From: Siphonodentalium dalli
Lineage: Eukaryota > Mollusca > Scaphopoda > Gadilida > Siphonodentaliidae
Reading direction: 5' to 3'
Assembly (NCBI GenBank): GCA_032622095.1
Contig: CP136064.1
Location: 219,496,205-219,560,204, forward strand
Length of the DNA: 64,000 nucleotides
Part shown: piece after piece, positions 22,921 to 34,105 of the stretch
Position numbering within the stretch: the first letter of the stretch is position 1
Layout: each line of letters opens with the position of its first letter
Translations under genes and position numbers: made by a program
The notes under the pieces: model-generated
Database searches by the model: none
What the model was told of the DNA's origin: nothing
What the model saw: the letters and a program-made list of their open reading frames with translations, nothing else

Positions 22921-23355
22921 CACTAGCTGGTGGGCCCGACTTCGTCCAGGCTGTTTCCCATCTCCTTTAAGGCGCGATTTGACCTTGAATTGACTATTTT
23001 GAAAGTCAAGGTCAGGTCGGGGTCATGATTTGACCCGTCTAAAACACTCCCCGGACAAAGGTATCCCTCGGTATAAAATTTCGTCGAAATCCGTCCGTTT
23101 ACCCGATTTGACCTTGAATTGACCATTTTTAAGGTCAAGGTCAGGTCGGGGTCACGATTTGATCCGTCCAAAACACTTCCCGAACAAAACCATCCCTAGG
23201 TATCAAATTTCGTCGAAATCCGTCCGTTTTATCCGATTTGACCTTGAATTGACTGTTTTAAAGGTCAATGTCAGGTCGGGGTCTCGATTTGACCCGTCCA
23301 AAACACTCCCCGGACAAAAGTATCCCTAAGTATCAAATTTCGTCGAAATCCATCT
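22921..23355 (+). repeat. GGTCAAGGTCA repeat, three units of about 130 bp
   Basis: Starts CTAGCTGGTGGGCCCGACTT. Each unit has CGATTTGACCTTGAATTGAC, AAGGTCAAGGTCAGGTCGGG, GACCCGTCCAAAACACTCCC and ATTTCGTCGAAATCC. Units begin near 22975, 23104 and 23234. Related arrays lie at 35181-35672 (inverted) and 58348-58945. These resemble dispersed non-coding repeats common in molluscan genomes. Their mobilising partner is unknown to me. Confidence 0.85.
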
Positions 23356-24200
23356 TTGATTACCACACGATCGCATGCTTTCCAAACGGTGTGGTTATTA
23401 TCAATATCAGCACATGTGCTAATCTGTGTCGGACTATTTTATTGAGTATTCGGGGTAAGACTACAGCTTTTAAAGCGGCCCATTTTTACTTTTATATCGA
23501 CCTAATCTCCATAACACCAGTGGATTTTATATTTTCAAGCACAGTATACACGCTGTCGTGCTAATATACGTATATCACAATAATATCACAGCGTCGCCGA
23601 CGGTTCGATCAAAACAATAGCAGACTCCGTAACTGGGTGATATGTTATATATGGCGACATGGTTCTCAACTCACTTTCGATTAAAAATGAAGAATAAAAT
23701 GCATCCGTCCTTTGAAATATTTGTACATGTACTTGTAGTCAACAAAACTGTACTGTCTCGTCATGAGTCATGACTAATCTGTAACGTCAGTTAATTAATT
23801 TCGGCTAATTTTTCCATTGTTGTATTTGTCTCGTAGCCACCAGTTGTTGACTCTTGGGAATTATTCTGGTGGTTTATATTTTTGTGGAACTTAAGTATCC
23901 TGTCTGTGTTTTGAAATTCACAACGCTGTCTTGTCATGTGTTGCCTGCTGCAACTTGCAGTTGGTCAATTTATCAATGATTAGCCATCGCCGATTTCGGA
24001 GATTATAACATCTTGTCCGTTCACATACAATCATAATCCAGAGAGTGCTAACAATATTCCAGGTTTATAAGAAGAAAGTTAGGTTCAATTTCACACAATA
24101 GATATGTTGAGAAATTTCCGAGAACACTTCCGAATTCTCAAATACCACCAGGTCAATGTACCTAATTGGGTACACGCTATAAAATGGGTTACGTAGCGTT
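23356..24200. other. No recognisable feature
   Basis: Intergenic; no gene or repeat recognised. Confidence 0.4.
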
Positions 24201-25700
24201 TTTCCGAAGACCCATTACTCCGAAGATCCGATTCTCCGAAGGTCAGATTCTCCGACGCCCCGATTCTCCGAAAGCCCATAACTCCGAAGTCCCGATTCTC
24301 CTAAATCCCATAACTCCGAAGACCCACAACTCCGAAAGCCCATAACTCCGAAGGCCTATAACTCCGAAAGCCCATAACTCCGAACGCCTATAACTCCGAA
24401 CGCCCATAACTCCGAAGGTCTATAACTCCGAAGGGCCGATTCTCCGAAGGTCCGATTCTCCGAAGATCATGTTTTATCGCTTATTAAATAGTATACAGTC
24501 CAGTGGCGGAGTCAATGGGGCCCATGTGTAACATGCGGCATGTGAAGAATCAAATGGTTCTACGAGTGACTTTTGGGGGTAAAATGGTGGTCTAATACCG
24601 TTTGGAATTTCACAATTCTTAGAGTGTATTGGTAAGTATGGAATGCGCGTATGGTTATATTTTGTATGGAACATGTACATGTAGATAATATATCCCCCCC
24701 CCTGGAATCCGGAATCCAGCTTCAAATTTACCATGGAATCCGGCGTCCAGCTTCAAATTGACACTGGAATCCGGCGTACGGGTCCAAAATGGGTGGAATC
24801 CGGCGTACGAAAAGGGGGGAAGGGCCCCTCATATATTGGAAACGTTAACTATGTATTATAATAAGGTGATATATACACCATCAGTAGTGTGCGACAAGCC
24901 TTAATTTTCCACAGAATGCTTAAATTTATGAAAGAAATACAATTATTTTGCCACAATGTACGTCTTAATACATTTAACATGATTAAACTGTGCACATCTG
25001 ACTGCATTGGGGGTGATTTGATGCAATCAGGTTCATTTTATATATGAAAAAGGACAAGTTCTTCCCCGTTCACCCCTGTACATTTTACTCTGGCATCTCA
25101 TGGGCCAACGTAATGTTATAGTATATGGTGTATAGTCAGTGGCGGACCAGGATTCCCATTTAGGTGGGGGGGGGGGGGTAGGAAAATTTTGAATATTTTG
25201 ATGCCCCATGAACGATTTCCGGGCGTTTACATGACATTGGACATGTTTTGGTAGGGGCCCATATTGTCTGAAATAGCAAGTAGAGGTTTAATAGGGGCAG
25301 TAGGAATTTTGGGACCCCTTGGCTTCGCCACTGGACTGTACACTATTTAGTAAACGATAATACCCCGATAAAACTAAATCTTCGGAGAATCGGACCTTCG
25401 GAGAATCGGACCTTCGGAGTTATGGGCCGTCGGAGAATCGGGCCTTTGGAGTTATAGATCTTCGGAGAATCGGCCCTTCGGAGTTATAGGTCTTCGGAGT
25501 TATAGGTTTTCGGAAAATCGGCCCTTCGATGTTATGGGCTTTCGGAGAATCGGATCTTCGGAGTTATGGGCCGTCGGAGAATCGGATCTTCGGAGTTATG
25601 GGCCGTCGGAGAATCGGATCTTCGGAGTTATGGGCCGTCGGAGAATCGGGTCTTCGGAGTTGTGGGCCTTCGTAGTAATAGGTCTTCGGAAAATCGGTCT
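24201..25700. mobile_element. Foldback element with inverted 16-bp minisatellite arms
   Basis: 24201-24472 is an array of 15-16 bp units alternating CCCATAACTCCGAAGG with CCCGATTCTCCGAAGG. 25379-25700 is the reverse-complement array (CTTCGGAGTTATGGG, CTTCGGAGAATCGG). The inversion continues inward: TTATTAAATAGTATACAGTC then CAGTGGCGGA at 24481-24510 pairs with TCGCCACTGGACTGTACACT at 25325 onward. The 800-bp centre has a 32-bp minisatellite TGGAATCCGGCGTCCAGCTT (24702-24810), a G run (25167-25178) and a second CAGTGGCGGA at about 25138. No transposase was seen. Confidence 0.8.
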
Positions 25701-26500
25701 GACACCATAAAATGTAAGTTGAAGCCGAGGACGGATCCAACATAAAATGTGTAAGCCTGCTATTTTTTTGGCGTTTTCTCCGTTCTTATACATTGTAAAA
25801 AAAACACAATCGCCTGAAGCGGACGCCGCCATGTTTTCCTGGAAATTTATTGTGCATCACGTGATCGCCACATCCAATCATCTTGGGTCACCATTTGGTT
25901 TTGACACTAGTACCAAAAGCTCGTTGGAATTGAGAGCATATATAAAACCAAATGATCACTAATACCCAATGCTTTGAAATTTGTACTCTGAAGTACCTAA
26001 AATGATTGTTGTATCTAAGAGTGTGGGAGGCATAACAAAATGGAGTTTCCCTACATAATTTACTCCATACAGAACTTGTTACTGTTAGGGAAAATCAAGA
26101 CCTCGAATTTAACAATATATTTCACAATGGTCACGCCTCTACATATTTACACATAGTTCGGTTCGTATAATCGTAGCCAATGCGAGCGAAAAAAAAGGTG
26201 GGAAGAAAATGTATTGATCAATTAAGTTAGAATCGTAACATAGAAAAGCATCGGGAGTGATTTTCTTAGTATGGAGTTTCTGGCCCAGTAAACGAAATAT
26301 GGAAATTATAATGGTCTGTGAGAAACAGTGAACTCATCACGCATCCATTCTGCACGATTTGACTTTACGCTGAGACTATAAGTTATAATATGGGCGACTA
26401 TATTATATTATACGCGAAAGGGCGCATAATCTTTTATATGGGAAAATGCACACGGTCGCTATCATTGCAATAATACCTTTTATGCAGTAGTTACTAGACC
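25701..26500. other. No recognisable feature
   Basis: No gene or repeat recognised. The short open frame at 25747-25962 has no family resemblance. Confidence 0.4.
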
Positions 26501-26504
26501 AACT

Positions 26505-26745
26505 TCCTTCCATGACGGCAGCTGCGCTGATGCAGCATTAAAGATCATGTGCCATGCAGTGCATTCTCTTATATATATGAGTCTTGCATATATATGAGAA
26601 TGCACTGGCTTATATAATGTCAAAGTAAATATTGTTAGGCCCATATATTCCCTTATATATACGAGGCTCCCCATGGGAGACTCGCATATATAAGAGAATG
26701 CATTGGCACAGTGTTTTCGCAAAAGCTCCAGTCACGGAATGGTTA
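26505..26745. repeat. Palindrome-bearing relic of the 28226 MITE family
   Basis: Contains palindromic GCATTCTCTTATATATATGA with ATATATGAGAATGCACTGGC, and CTCGCATATATAAGAGAATG then CATTGGCACAG. Both are shared with the two palindromes of 28226-28617. The right end GTCACGGAATGG-TTAA resembles the relic at 48280-48362. The left end is diverged. Confidence 0.6.
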
Positions 26746-27509
26746 ATCGGGTTTCAATTTGAATTGTTTATAGGTCGCCACACGTAACGAGTAACCCACG
26801 CACACTCGATGAAGTATATGACAAGATAGTTCACATCCCATAACTAAAAACCCACTTGCCAAAATGCTTGCAAATTAGAATATTGTTCGGGAAGATCAGA
26901 AACAGATACCTGTGGAAACTGTATTTATGATCTTGCTTCCGATCATGCTACTACCATTCCATGCACTGTTTTTGGGTTGTATTAATATGTTGGAATATGC
27001 TAACTAGTAATTGATATAAATTTGTTCCATATATAATATCTGATTTATTTCCTAATTGGGGGGGGGGGGGGGGCGATCCCAAAAATGGTGGCGTGGATAA
27101 AACCCACAAAAGGTGCATGGAGTGAGGACGTGATGATCTACAGGTAAGCTATGTCGCAGCATCTAATTCAAGATCAAATCACATTAATAATTCAGCAGGA
27201 AGGGTCGATGAGATGACGAGTCCGCGGGCTGACAATTGACATAGCCTCTCAATATCGGTCCGTTGGTCTGGTGTTTATTGTTCACCAAGTCCCGCCCTGA
27301 ACACCGCTGTTAATGAGCTAGAAAACGCCATATAAAGTGAGAACAATAGTGTTTATAAACCCAGCTAACAAAAGAAATTAGATAAGACGTTAGTTGCTTC
27401 TTTCGTATATAAATTCAATATAGGACATTACTCTGTGAAAGAAGTTCATCTTGATTTGGTCGACAGTTCTTCGCTCCATCATATTTGAACTAGGCCTGTG
27501 TTTGCATGT
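26746..27509. other. Upstream region of lectin gene 2
   Basis: Contains a 16-base G run (27058-27073), no gene, and a GTATATAAATT motif near 27405. No similarity to the upstream region of gene 1 was noticed until about 27527. Confidence 0.4.
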
Positions 27510-27617
27510 TATAAATATATCTGCGGGCGGTTAGATTTAAAGAGCTATAATTCTGCTTGCTGCATCACCGCGAACTCGCAAAATTTAATGTGTTTTTCCC
27601 GCACCAACCGCCATACA
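27510..27617 (+). promoter_or_regulatory. Candidate TATA box and conserved leader of lectin gene 2
   Basis: TATAAATA at 27510-27517 lies about 100 bp before the start codon. GGCGGTTAGATTTAAAGAGC then TATAATTCTGC at 27527-27557 matches 11852-11882 upstream of gene 1. If the TATA box is used, transcription would start near 27540. Gene 1 lacks this TATA sequence at the corresponding place. Confidence 0.45.
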
Positions 27618-27897
27618 ATGGATCAAAGTCTCCTCGTGTTTGGCGTGTGTTTCGCTGTTTTATTAGAGAACGTTTGTGCCACTCAAGTGTCGGAGGTCAC
27701 ATGGACGACCGAACCACAGCCAAATTACGAGACCGAAATCGGAAGACAGCTTCAGTTGAATTCAAATTTAGCTTGTGCGGCTAAATGTACAGCCACCTTT
27801 GGATGCTGGACATTTGATTTTGACGAGACCTCAGGCCTCTGTAGCCTATCGCCGTCGAATCCGAGTTGGTTTAGCACCGCCAGCCGAAGTGGGAGGG
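27618..27897 (+). CDS. Lectin gene 2, exon 1: signal peptide and PAN/apple-like module
   Basis: Encodes residues 1-93 plus one base. The signal peptide is MDQSLLVFGVCFAVLLENVC followed by A-T, aligned with gene 1. The cysteines C53, C57, C63 and C75 (LACAAKC, FGCWTFDFDETSGLCSLS) are all kept. The donor is GGG|GTGAGT with GT at 27898, phase 1. The same-frame ATG upstream (27498) would add 40 residues without signal-peptide character, so 27618 is preferred because it aligns exactly with gene 1. The next homologous exon is 22.3 kb away, and the intervening intron is packed with repeats. Confidence 0.85.
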
Positions 27898-28225
27898 GTG
27901 AGTTTACACACAAGTAATTTGCATCTCTCTTGTTTGAAAATACATGCATGTACTCGAAACCTGCGCAAAATAGCAAAAAGAATATTAAAATAAGGACAGA
28001 TTTTGTTCTTATACCAATCATAAATATCACGTAAATAGCATGTTATTGAAAAGATCGTACGCTGTGAAATGTTAACAAAGGAGACATTCTGTTACAGAAG
28101 ATTTGTATATAATCTAGTTCATTAAGTTACACCCCATTGTAATGAGAAGTCTATTTTTCAGCACCAGATATATATGAATATAACACAAACACGAACTCTT
28201 CGGAATGCAATTCTAAATGTATTAA
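27898..28225 (+). other. Start of intron 1 of lectin gene 2
   Basis: The intron runs 27898-50157 (22.3 kb, GT-AG, phase 1) if exon pairing is as proposed. This first stretch shows no element. Confidence 0.5.
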
Positions 28226-28617
28226 CCCTTTACCCAACAAACCGGCCAAAATCGGCCAAATAAAGCTTCAACAGCCTAAAATATCTTCGGTCTGTCTCAA
28301 TAAAACCATACAAATATGGATATCATTGGAACCGGCTCATTGACCACATTGTGATGGTTACAGTTATGCCCTGTGCCAATGCATTCTCTTATATATGCGA
28401 GTCGACCATAGGTCGCCTCGCATATATAAGAGAATGCATTGGCCTAAAAAACATCTGTTTTTAACACTTTTTACCATTTTTTCTTACATTCTTTAACAAT
28501 TTTATAATTTTTAATGTGTTAAGCCAATGCATTCTCTTATATATGCGAGGCGACCTATGGTCGACTCGCACATATAAGAGAATGCATTGGCACAGGGCCC
28601 TTCTGTTGGGTAAAGGG
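28226..28617. mobile_element. piggyBac-type MITE, 392 bp, with TTAA duplication
   Basis: CCCTTTACCCAAC at 28226-28238 and GTTGGGTAAAGGG at 28605-28617 are perfect 13-bp inverted termini, each flanked outside by TTAA (28222-28225 and 28618-28621). Terminal CCC(T)TT next to a TTAA target is characteristic of piggyBac-group elements. Two internal palindromes (about 28376-28442 and 28525-28591) each read GCCAATGCATTCTCTTATAT, then CGAGTCGAC, and back. There is no coding capacity, so mobilisation would need a transposase from elsewhere. Confidence 0.9.
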
Positions 28618-28621
28618 TTAA

Positions 28622-28979
28622 CTGGACGGATGGCCAGCAAAACGCAATCTTGTTCCAAGCCGTCCAAAATGGCTGTTTTTGTTTTTGGTTTAGGGCACAC
28701 AAATCGTGTTCAAAGTTGTATTTTTATGACTCCAATGCGTATACACGACTGATAGTTCAAGTATTTAGTTTCAAATATTATTAGGTGTATTTTTGTGCGC
28801 AAACCACCAAATATAACTATCCGGTCCAAATTCATTTCATGGTTTCATGATATTTCTTATTTGTAATATTTCTTTTCAAACCAAAATCGAATATTATTAG
28901 GTGTATTTTGATATTAATATATCAATATTATATTGATTTTTAAAAACAAATATATAATTGTACCCGCTCCCCCGACATA
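28622..28979. other. No recognisable feature
   Basis: Intronic; AT-rich, with ATATTATTAGGTGTATTTT doubled near 28777 and 28892. Confidence 0.4.
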
Positions 28980-30310
28980 TTTTTAGCTCACCTGAGACGA
29001 AGTCTCCGGTGGAGATATAGTTATCATTCCTCGTCCATCCGTCCGGCCATCCGTCCGTCCGTCCTTCAAGAATCATCTTCTCCAGAACTGTAAAACCGAA
29101 TGGGTTCATATTTGGTGTGGATGACTCACATTCATATTTGTTCAAATGTGGTCAGCAGGTCAAATAGTTTTGAATCCAGGGCCATAACTATTTAAACAAA
29201 TTATTTTGTTAGATTGAACTCCTTGCTCAATTAAAAAAAAACCTTTCCCACCATAAGGTGCAGTCAATGATATTATCTTTGGCCAGCTAACCTACACATG
29301 TCATTAATTGAGATTTAATCTCATCTGGCATACTGGAGTCTGGAATATAAGCAGTCACATAGCACTGATGTGTTGTGTTGTCATTAAAATCAAATTGAAT
29401 AAAATGTGCTGCTCTAATATTATTTTGTTACCCCCCCCCCCCCCACCCTGGTGAACTCATCATGTCATGATTTTGCAAAGAAAAATGAGTGGTACACTCG
29501 ATTGAATTTGTCTTTTGGGGTTTCCATCTGTCCGTCCATCTGTCAGATTGTCCTTCTATTGTCCATCCATCAACAATTGTCGTCTTCTCCTGATCCATAA
29601 GATCGATTGGGTTCATATATGGTGTGGGTGTTCCCTAGGTGACTCGTATTCAGATTTGTTCAAATGAGGTCACCATGCCAAATAGGTGTGAAGCTTAAAA
29701 GGTCTTAATACTTTCCCATAGTAATTCTTAAAACGACTTCTACTCAAGAACCATCAGGCCTATTTAGCTTCTATTTAGTATGGATGTTTCTGTGTGACTG
29801 GGATTCAGAATTGGGGCCGAGCCAGGGACAAAACTTATTCCCTCCATAGTAATTCTTAAAACATTTTCTCCAGAACTGCAGGACTGAACTTGAATAGGCT
29901 CATATTTGGTAGGGATAATAGCTAGGTGACTGGGAATCAGATTTGTTCTAATGGGGTCACCAAGTCAAATATGGTCGGGGCCTGGAACATAACTCTTTCC
30001 CACCATAGCAATTCTGAAAACAACTTCTTCTCAAGATCCATTAAGCCGATTTAGCTTATATTTGGTATGGAAGTTCCTTGTGTGACTGGGATTCAAATTT
30101 GTTCAAGGTCACCGGATCAATTATGGGCGGAGCCAGGGACAAGAATCTTTCCCGCAATAGTAATTCTTAAAACAACTTCTTCTCATGACCATTGATCATA
30201 AGAGGTTTAAGACATATAATTTTGAACATTTAACCATTTAGATTAAAACATTATTTTAAATTATACATTTTTTTAATTGAATTGTTTTAATTTTATTAGA
30301 TTTAACTCCT
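28980..30310 (+). repeat. Dispersed repeat starting TTTTAGCTCACCTGAGACGA, with internal tandem units
   Basis: Starts with TTTTAGCTCACCTGAGACGA, a CGTCCATCCGTCCG tract, then repeated units of about 145 bp carrying AACTTCTTCTCAAGA, ATTTGGTATGGATG, GTGACTGGGATTCA and AGCCAGGGACAAAACT. Units lie at about 29577, 29730, 29868, 30015 and 30170. A 15-16 base C run lies near 29430-29444. The TTAGCTCACCTGAGACGAAG opening is of a type widespread in molluscs and related phyla. No protein is encoded. Confidence 0.7.
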
Positions 30311-30710
30311 TGCTCTAGCTATGTCCCTGGATAGAAGTACTTGTTTTAAGTGATTTTGACAAATACTGATAGATTCCCAGTATGTACAGCCAGGTGGGCG
30401 ACTCCACAGTCACTGACTGTCTTGATTAAACAATGCACGAAGACCATGAAAAGAATTATATGGTGGGAGTTCAAAATATGATCAGTCTAAAAGTGGGTTT
30501 GATTTTTCAGTAACAGCATCGTATCTATTATAGGCTTTATAGCTTAAAGACGCGCTGTCCGATTTCGGCACTATAAAACCACCATCTGTTCGTGTAACAT
30601 ACCAGCAAATATTCAGAACGGGTCCATGGGGCCATTCATACGAGAAGCGCATTGACTTTCAAAATTAGAATATTAGCGTTTTGAATTTGTGCCAGGCTTT
30701 CTTCGTTTGT
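30311..30710. other. No recognisable feature
   Basis: Intronic sequence without a recognised element. Confidence 0.4.
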
Positions 30711-31198
30711 TTAAAGGTACTCAATCCGATAAAACTCATCTCAATTACTATTTCAATGGCTTCGGGGGTCAAAAATATTTGATTCGAGTCGAGGAAGTCA
30801 CCCATCAAAGCTCAGATTTGTTAGATATCGATTTTAGAAATCTATTATTTTTCATTATCGGGAATTCTTTCTGGCCCAGTACGTAGTCAAAATTGCGTGA
30901 TTATTACCACTTGATTTTAGAGTTATCCATCCTTGTCTGTTTGAAGAGAGTTTTGGTGTAATCATCTGGAGCAGGTTTCAAAATTGACGGCAATTATTAG
31001 TACTCATCTCGAGAAATTAACAAATTTGAAAAATCAATATCTAATAACTCTGAGCTTTGTTTGATGGGTTCTTCGACTCGAATCAAATATGTTTTACCCC
31101 CAAAACCAAAGAAATAGTAATATAGGACCCTCTGATCGGATTGTTGTTGTTGGAATCTGTTGAGATGGGGACCCTCTTTACGGATTGAGTACCTTTAA
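30711..31198. mobile_element. MITE-A copy 4 (long form)
   Basis: TTAA-AGGTACTCAATCCGATAA starts at 30711 and CGGATTGAGTACCT-TTAA ends at 31198. Near its right end it has an extra block (GATCGGATTGTTGTTGTTGG, AATCTGTTGAGATGGGGACC) that forms an inner inverted end, shared in opposite orientation with copy 6. Confidence 0.92.
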
Positions 31199-31293
31199 TA
31201 TTTCAGTCACAGTATCGTATCGATAATAGCTTAAAGATGCGCAATTCGCAATTCGGCATCATAACACATTCCATTGATTTACCCTTATAACAC

Positions 31294-33438
31294 TGGTGCT
31301 CAACTGCTCCTATGAGATCACTTCTTAGCAGTTTTATGTGACATTTCTTAGCTGATTTGTGTCGACAGTCATAGTCGATTTTTGAGAAAAATGAAGGGTG
31401 TTGTCCAAAAAATGGTAAGTTTTATCACAATATATCACAATTTGACCGGCTGCCGTTTGCAGTTATTAGCTATGGTTAACACTAAACGCTAATGTACTGA
31501 AATTGGTATGACAAATATATTTGTTTACACTAAAAGAAACATTGATCACCAAAAATTCACACCATTTTGCGCAGTTGACTGACAAAATAGTTATTTTTTC
31601 TAAAGATAAAATAGTTTCACGACCACGCCATGTGAAATAATACTACACAAGAACGTCAAGTAATGATTTATGGGTGCTATGTTGTCAATTTTCTGGCTAA
31701 CACGTGGGTTTCACTTCTTAGTATCCATGGTTCCACATCTTAGATCTGGAAATCAGGTACGGTCCGCGTCTTAGTGATTTCATGACTAAATCCTTTAGCA
31801 CGGGTTACGGGTCGTACCTTTAGTCTGATCATCATAAAATTTGTCATGGATGTTAATAATGACATATAGATGGGAACGAGTCATTTTGAGGTCATTCGGC
31901 CAAAAAAACATGGCTGCCAGCAGCCATCTTGGATTTTACTCTTTGCATGACTAGATCCTTTAGCATGGGCTACAGGTCGTACCTTTAGTCTGATCATCAT
32001 GAAATTTGTCATGGATGTTAATAATGACATGTAGATGGGAAGGAGTCATTTTGGGGTCATTCAGACAAAAAACAAGGCCACCAGCGGCCATCTTTGATTT
32101 CAAAATCCAATCCATTAGCATCGGCTACAGGTCGTACTGTTCGTCTGATCATCATGAAATATGTCATGGATGTTAATATTGACAAGTAAATGGGAACGAG
32201 TAATTTTGGGGTCATTCGGCCCAAAAACATGGCCGCCAGCAGCTATCTTGGATTTTACTCTTTGTATGACTAAATCCTTTAGCACGGGCTACAGGTCGTA
32301 CCTTTAGTCTGATCATCATATAATTTGTTATGGATGTTAATATTGACATGTAGATGGGAAGGAGTCATTTTGGGGTCATTCAGACAAAAAACAAGGCCAC
32401 CAGCGGCCATCTTTGATTTCAAAATCCAATCCATTAGCATCGGCTACAGGTCGTACTGTTCGTCTGATCATCATGAAATATGTCATGGATGTTAATATTG
32501 ACAAGTAAATGGGAACGAGTAATTTTGGGGTCATTCGGCCCAAAAACATGGCCGCCAGCAGCCATCTTGGATTTTACTCTTTGTATGACTAAATCCTTTA
32601 GCAAGGGCCACGGGTCGTACTTTTAGTCTGATCATCATGAAATTGCTCATGGCTGTTGAAATTAGAATGTAGATGGGAAAGAGTCATTTTGGGGTCATCG
32701 GACAATAAACATGGACGCCAGCGGCCATCTTTGATTTCAAAATTCAATGCATTAGCACGGGCTACATGTTGTACTGTTGTAATCGCAATTTAATTGACAA
32801 CTAGACCGGGAATATCGGCTTATATATGTATCAAATATTACGTAGGATATTGCTGAAGATCCTAGTAGTCGTAGGAAATCATACAAAGTAACTAGCGCCT
32901 TAATGTGACACGAATTGGGCTGTATAATAGCAATAGATAGTTTGTGAATCAGCTGAGAAATGGAACCACTAAGAAGTGATCAGAAACTGAAAGTCGGCTG
33001 AGAAATGGAACATTTTGGAGTGAATTTACAGACCATTTTATATAAGGAAGCGAACAAGAGAGAATGCTGTTTGTGTGTGTGTACAATTACGGCTACCTGG
33101 GGAAGATTTTCCGACAGTTTCAATTTATTATACTGAATGGTTCGGAAGCAAAATGACTCGATAGTTCCCCATTGGATTAACATGGAAATACAGTTAAATG
33201 TCAGAAATAACGTATAAAGGTAATCATAAACCATCTATCCACATGGCAATTTCATTACGGGGTTTCCAACGATTGGTTGAACGGTCGCGAACTCACCCTT
33301 TCGCCATTATTTTCACTTTGCCGCTCTTTTAAACTTCTAAAATAACAATAAAAAATCGGAATCGCTGCGGAACCTAATCGAAACGAAATGGCACATACAA
33401 CTGCTAAGAAGTGATCTCATAGGAGCAGTTGAGCACCA
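31294..33438. mobile_element. TIR element, 2.1 kb, with internal tandem array
   Basis: TGGTGCTCAACTGCTCCTAT, then GAGATCACTTCTTAGCAGTT, at 31294-31333 is perfectly inverted at 33399-33438. A sub-terminal ACATTTCTTAGCTGATTTG is mirrored near 32948 and 32997. The centre (31780-32790) holds about six units of 155-167 bp: CTTTAGCACGGGCTACAGGT, TCTGATCATCATGAAATTTG, ACATGTAGATGGGAA and CATGGCCGCCAGCAGCCATC. A very short frame starting ATGAAGGGTG at 31391 runs straight into GTAAGT at 31415. No transposase was seen. Confidence 0.88.
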
Positions 33439-33448
33439 AAGGGCGTCC

Positions 33449-33500
33449 ATATTTGGTAGACCCGATATATTTTATGCATAAATCCAGTTTTAGGCGGACA
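33449..33500 (+). repeat. Fragment of a dispersed repeat (also 34600 and 39900)
   Basis: ATTTGGTAGACCCGATATAT followed by TTTAGGCGGACA matches 40014-40063. The neighbouring part of that copy (39910-40000) matches 34600-34720 inverted. The pieces probably belong to one element now broken up here. Confidence 0.6.
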
Positions 33501-33514
33501 TATACACATTTACA

Positions 33515-34105
33515 ACGTACGACCTACGTATGGTCCCTACGACCAACATACGCAGGGACGTTGCTACAGGGGGAGGGGGGAGTGGGGGGTGTCACACCCC
33601 CACCCAATTTTTGCCAAAATGTTCAACTTTTGGAAATTTGGAGGTAAAAATTCGAAAATTTGGCAGACCTGTGAAGAGGTAGAATTTGGTAGGAATTCTT
33701 AAGTTTCTACCTGTAATTTTGTATAATTTTAATGTTTCGGTTGACAAATTGGACTCCTAGGTGGGTGACTAGTTGAACAGTCTAGGAATTTCGGGAATAT
33801 ACAGTTGGAAAATTAGGCCCAAGGGGGGGGGGGGGGGTGCAAATGGAACTACGAAATTTGGAAATTTAGAACAGGATATTTGGAAATTTTGAATCGAAGG
33901 GGGGGTGCAAATTGAATTTCCCATATTTGGAAACTTGTGGAAACCCCCCCCCCCCATTCCTGACCTCTTCGCAACGTCCCTGAACATACGACCTCTCGGT
34001 GATCCCTAGTACCACCATACGACCTCTCCATGGTCCATATGACCAACAAACGACCTCCCATGGTCACTATGACCAACATGCGAACTCCATATGGTCCCTG
34101 TGACG
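33515..34105. repeat. Minisatellite of about 31 bp, split by a hAT MITE
   Basis: Units of the form ACGACCTCCCATGGTCCCTA + TGACCAACAT occur at 33515-33552 and again at 33983-34105 (four to five units, 25-31 bp). The element at 33553-33982 interrupts the array. Confidence 0.75.
33553..33982. mobile_element. hAT-type MITE, 430 bp, perfect 8-bp target duplication
   Basis: CAGGGACGTTGC (33553-33564) and GCAACGTCCCTG (33971-33982) are perfect 12-bp inverted termini. AACATACG lies immediately outside both ends (33545-33552 and 33983-33990), an identical 8-bp duplication. A CAGGG terminus with 8-bp duplication is the hAT hallmark. The interior has two G or C runs (around 33824-33836 and 33944-33955) and no coding capacity. 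Confidence 0.9.

Noticed and set aside
27240-27280. Hammerhead-like motif (CGATGAGATGACGAGTCC)
   Set aside because: The conserved CUGAUGA and GAAA core is not present with proper stems.
31391-31414. Confident first exon of a transposase
   Set aside because: Eight codons followed by GTAAGT is suggestive but too short to call as a CDS. It is reported only as a finding.
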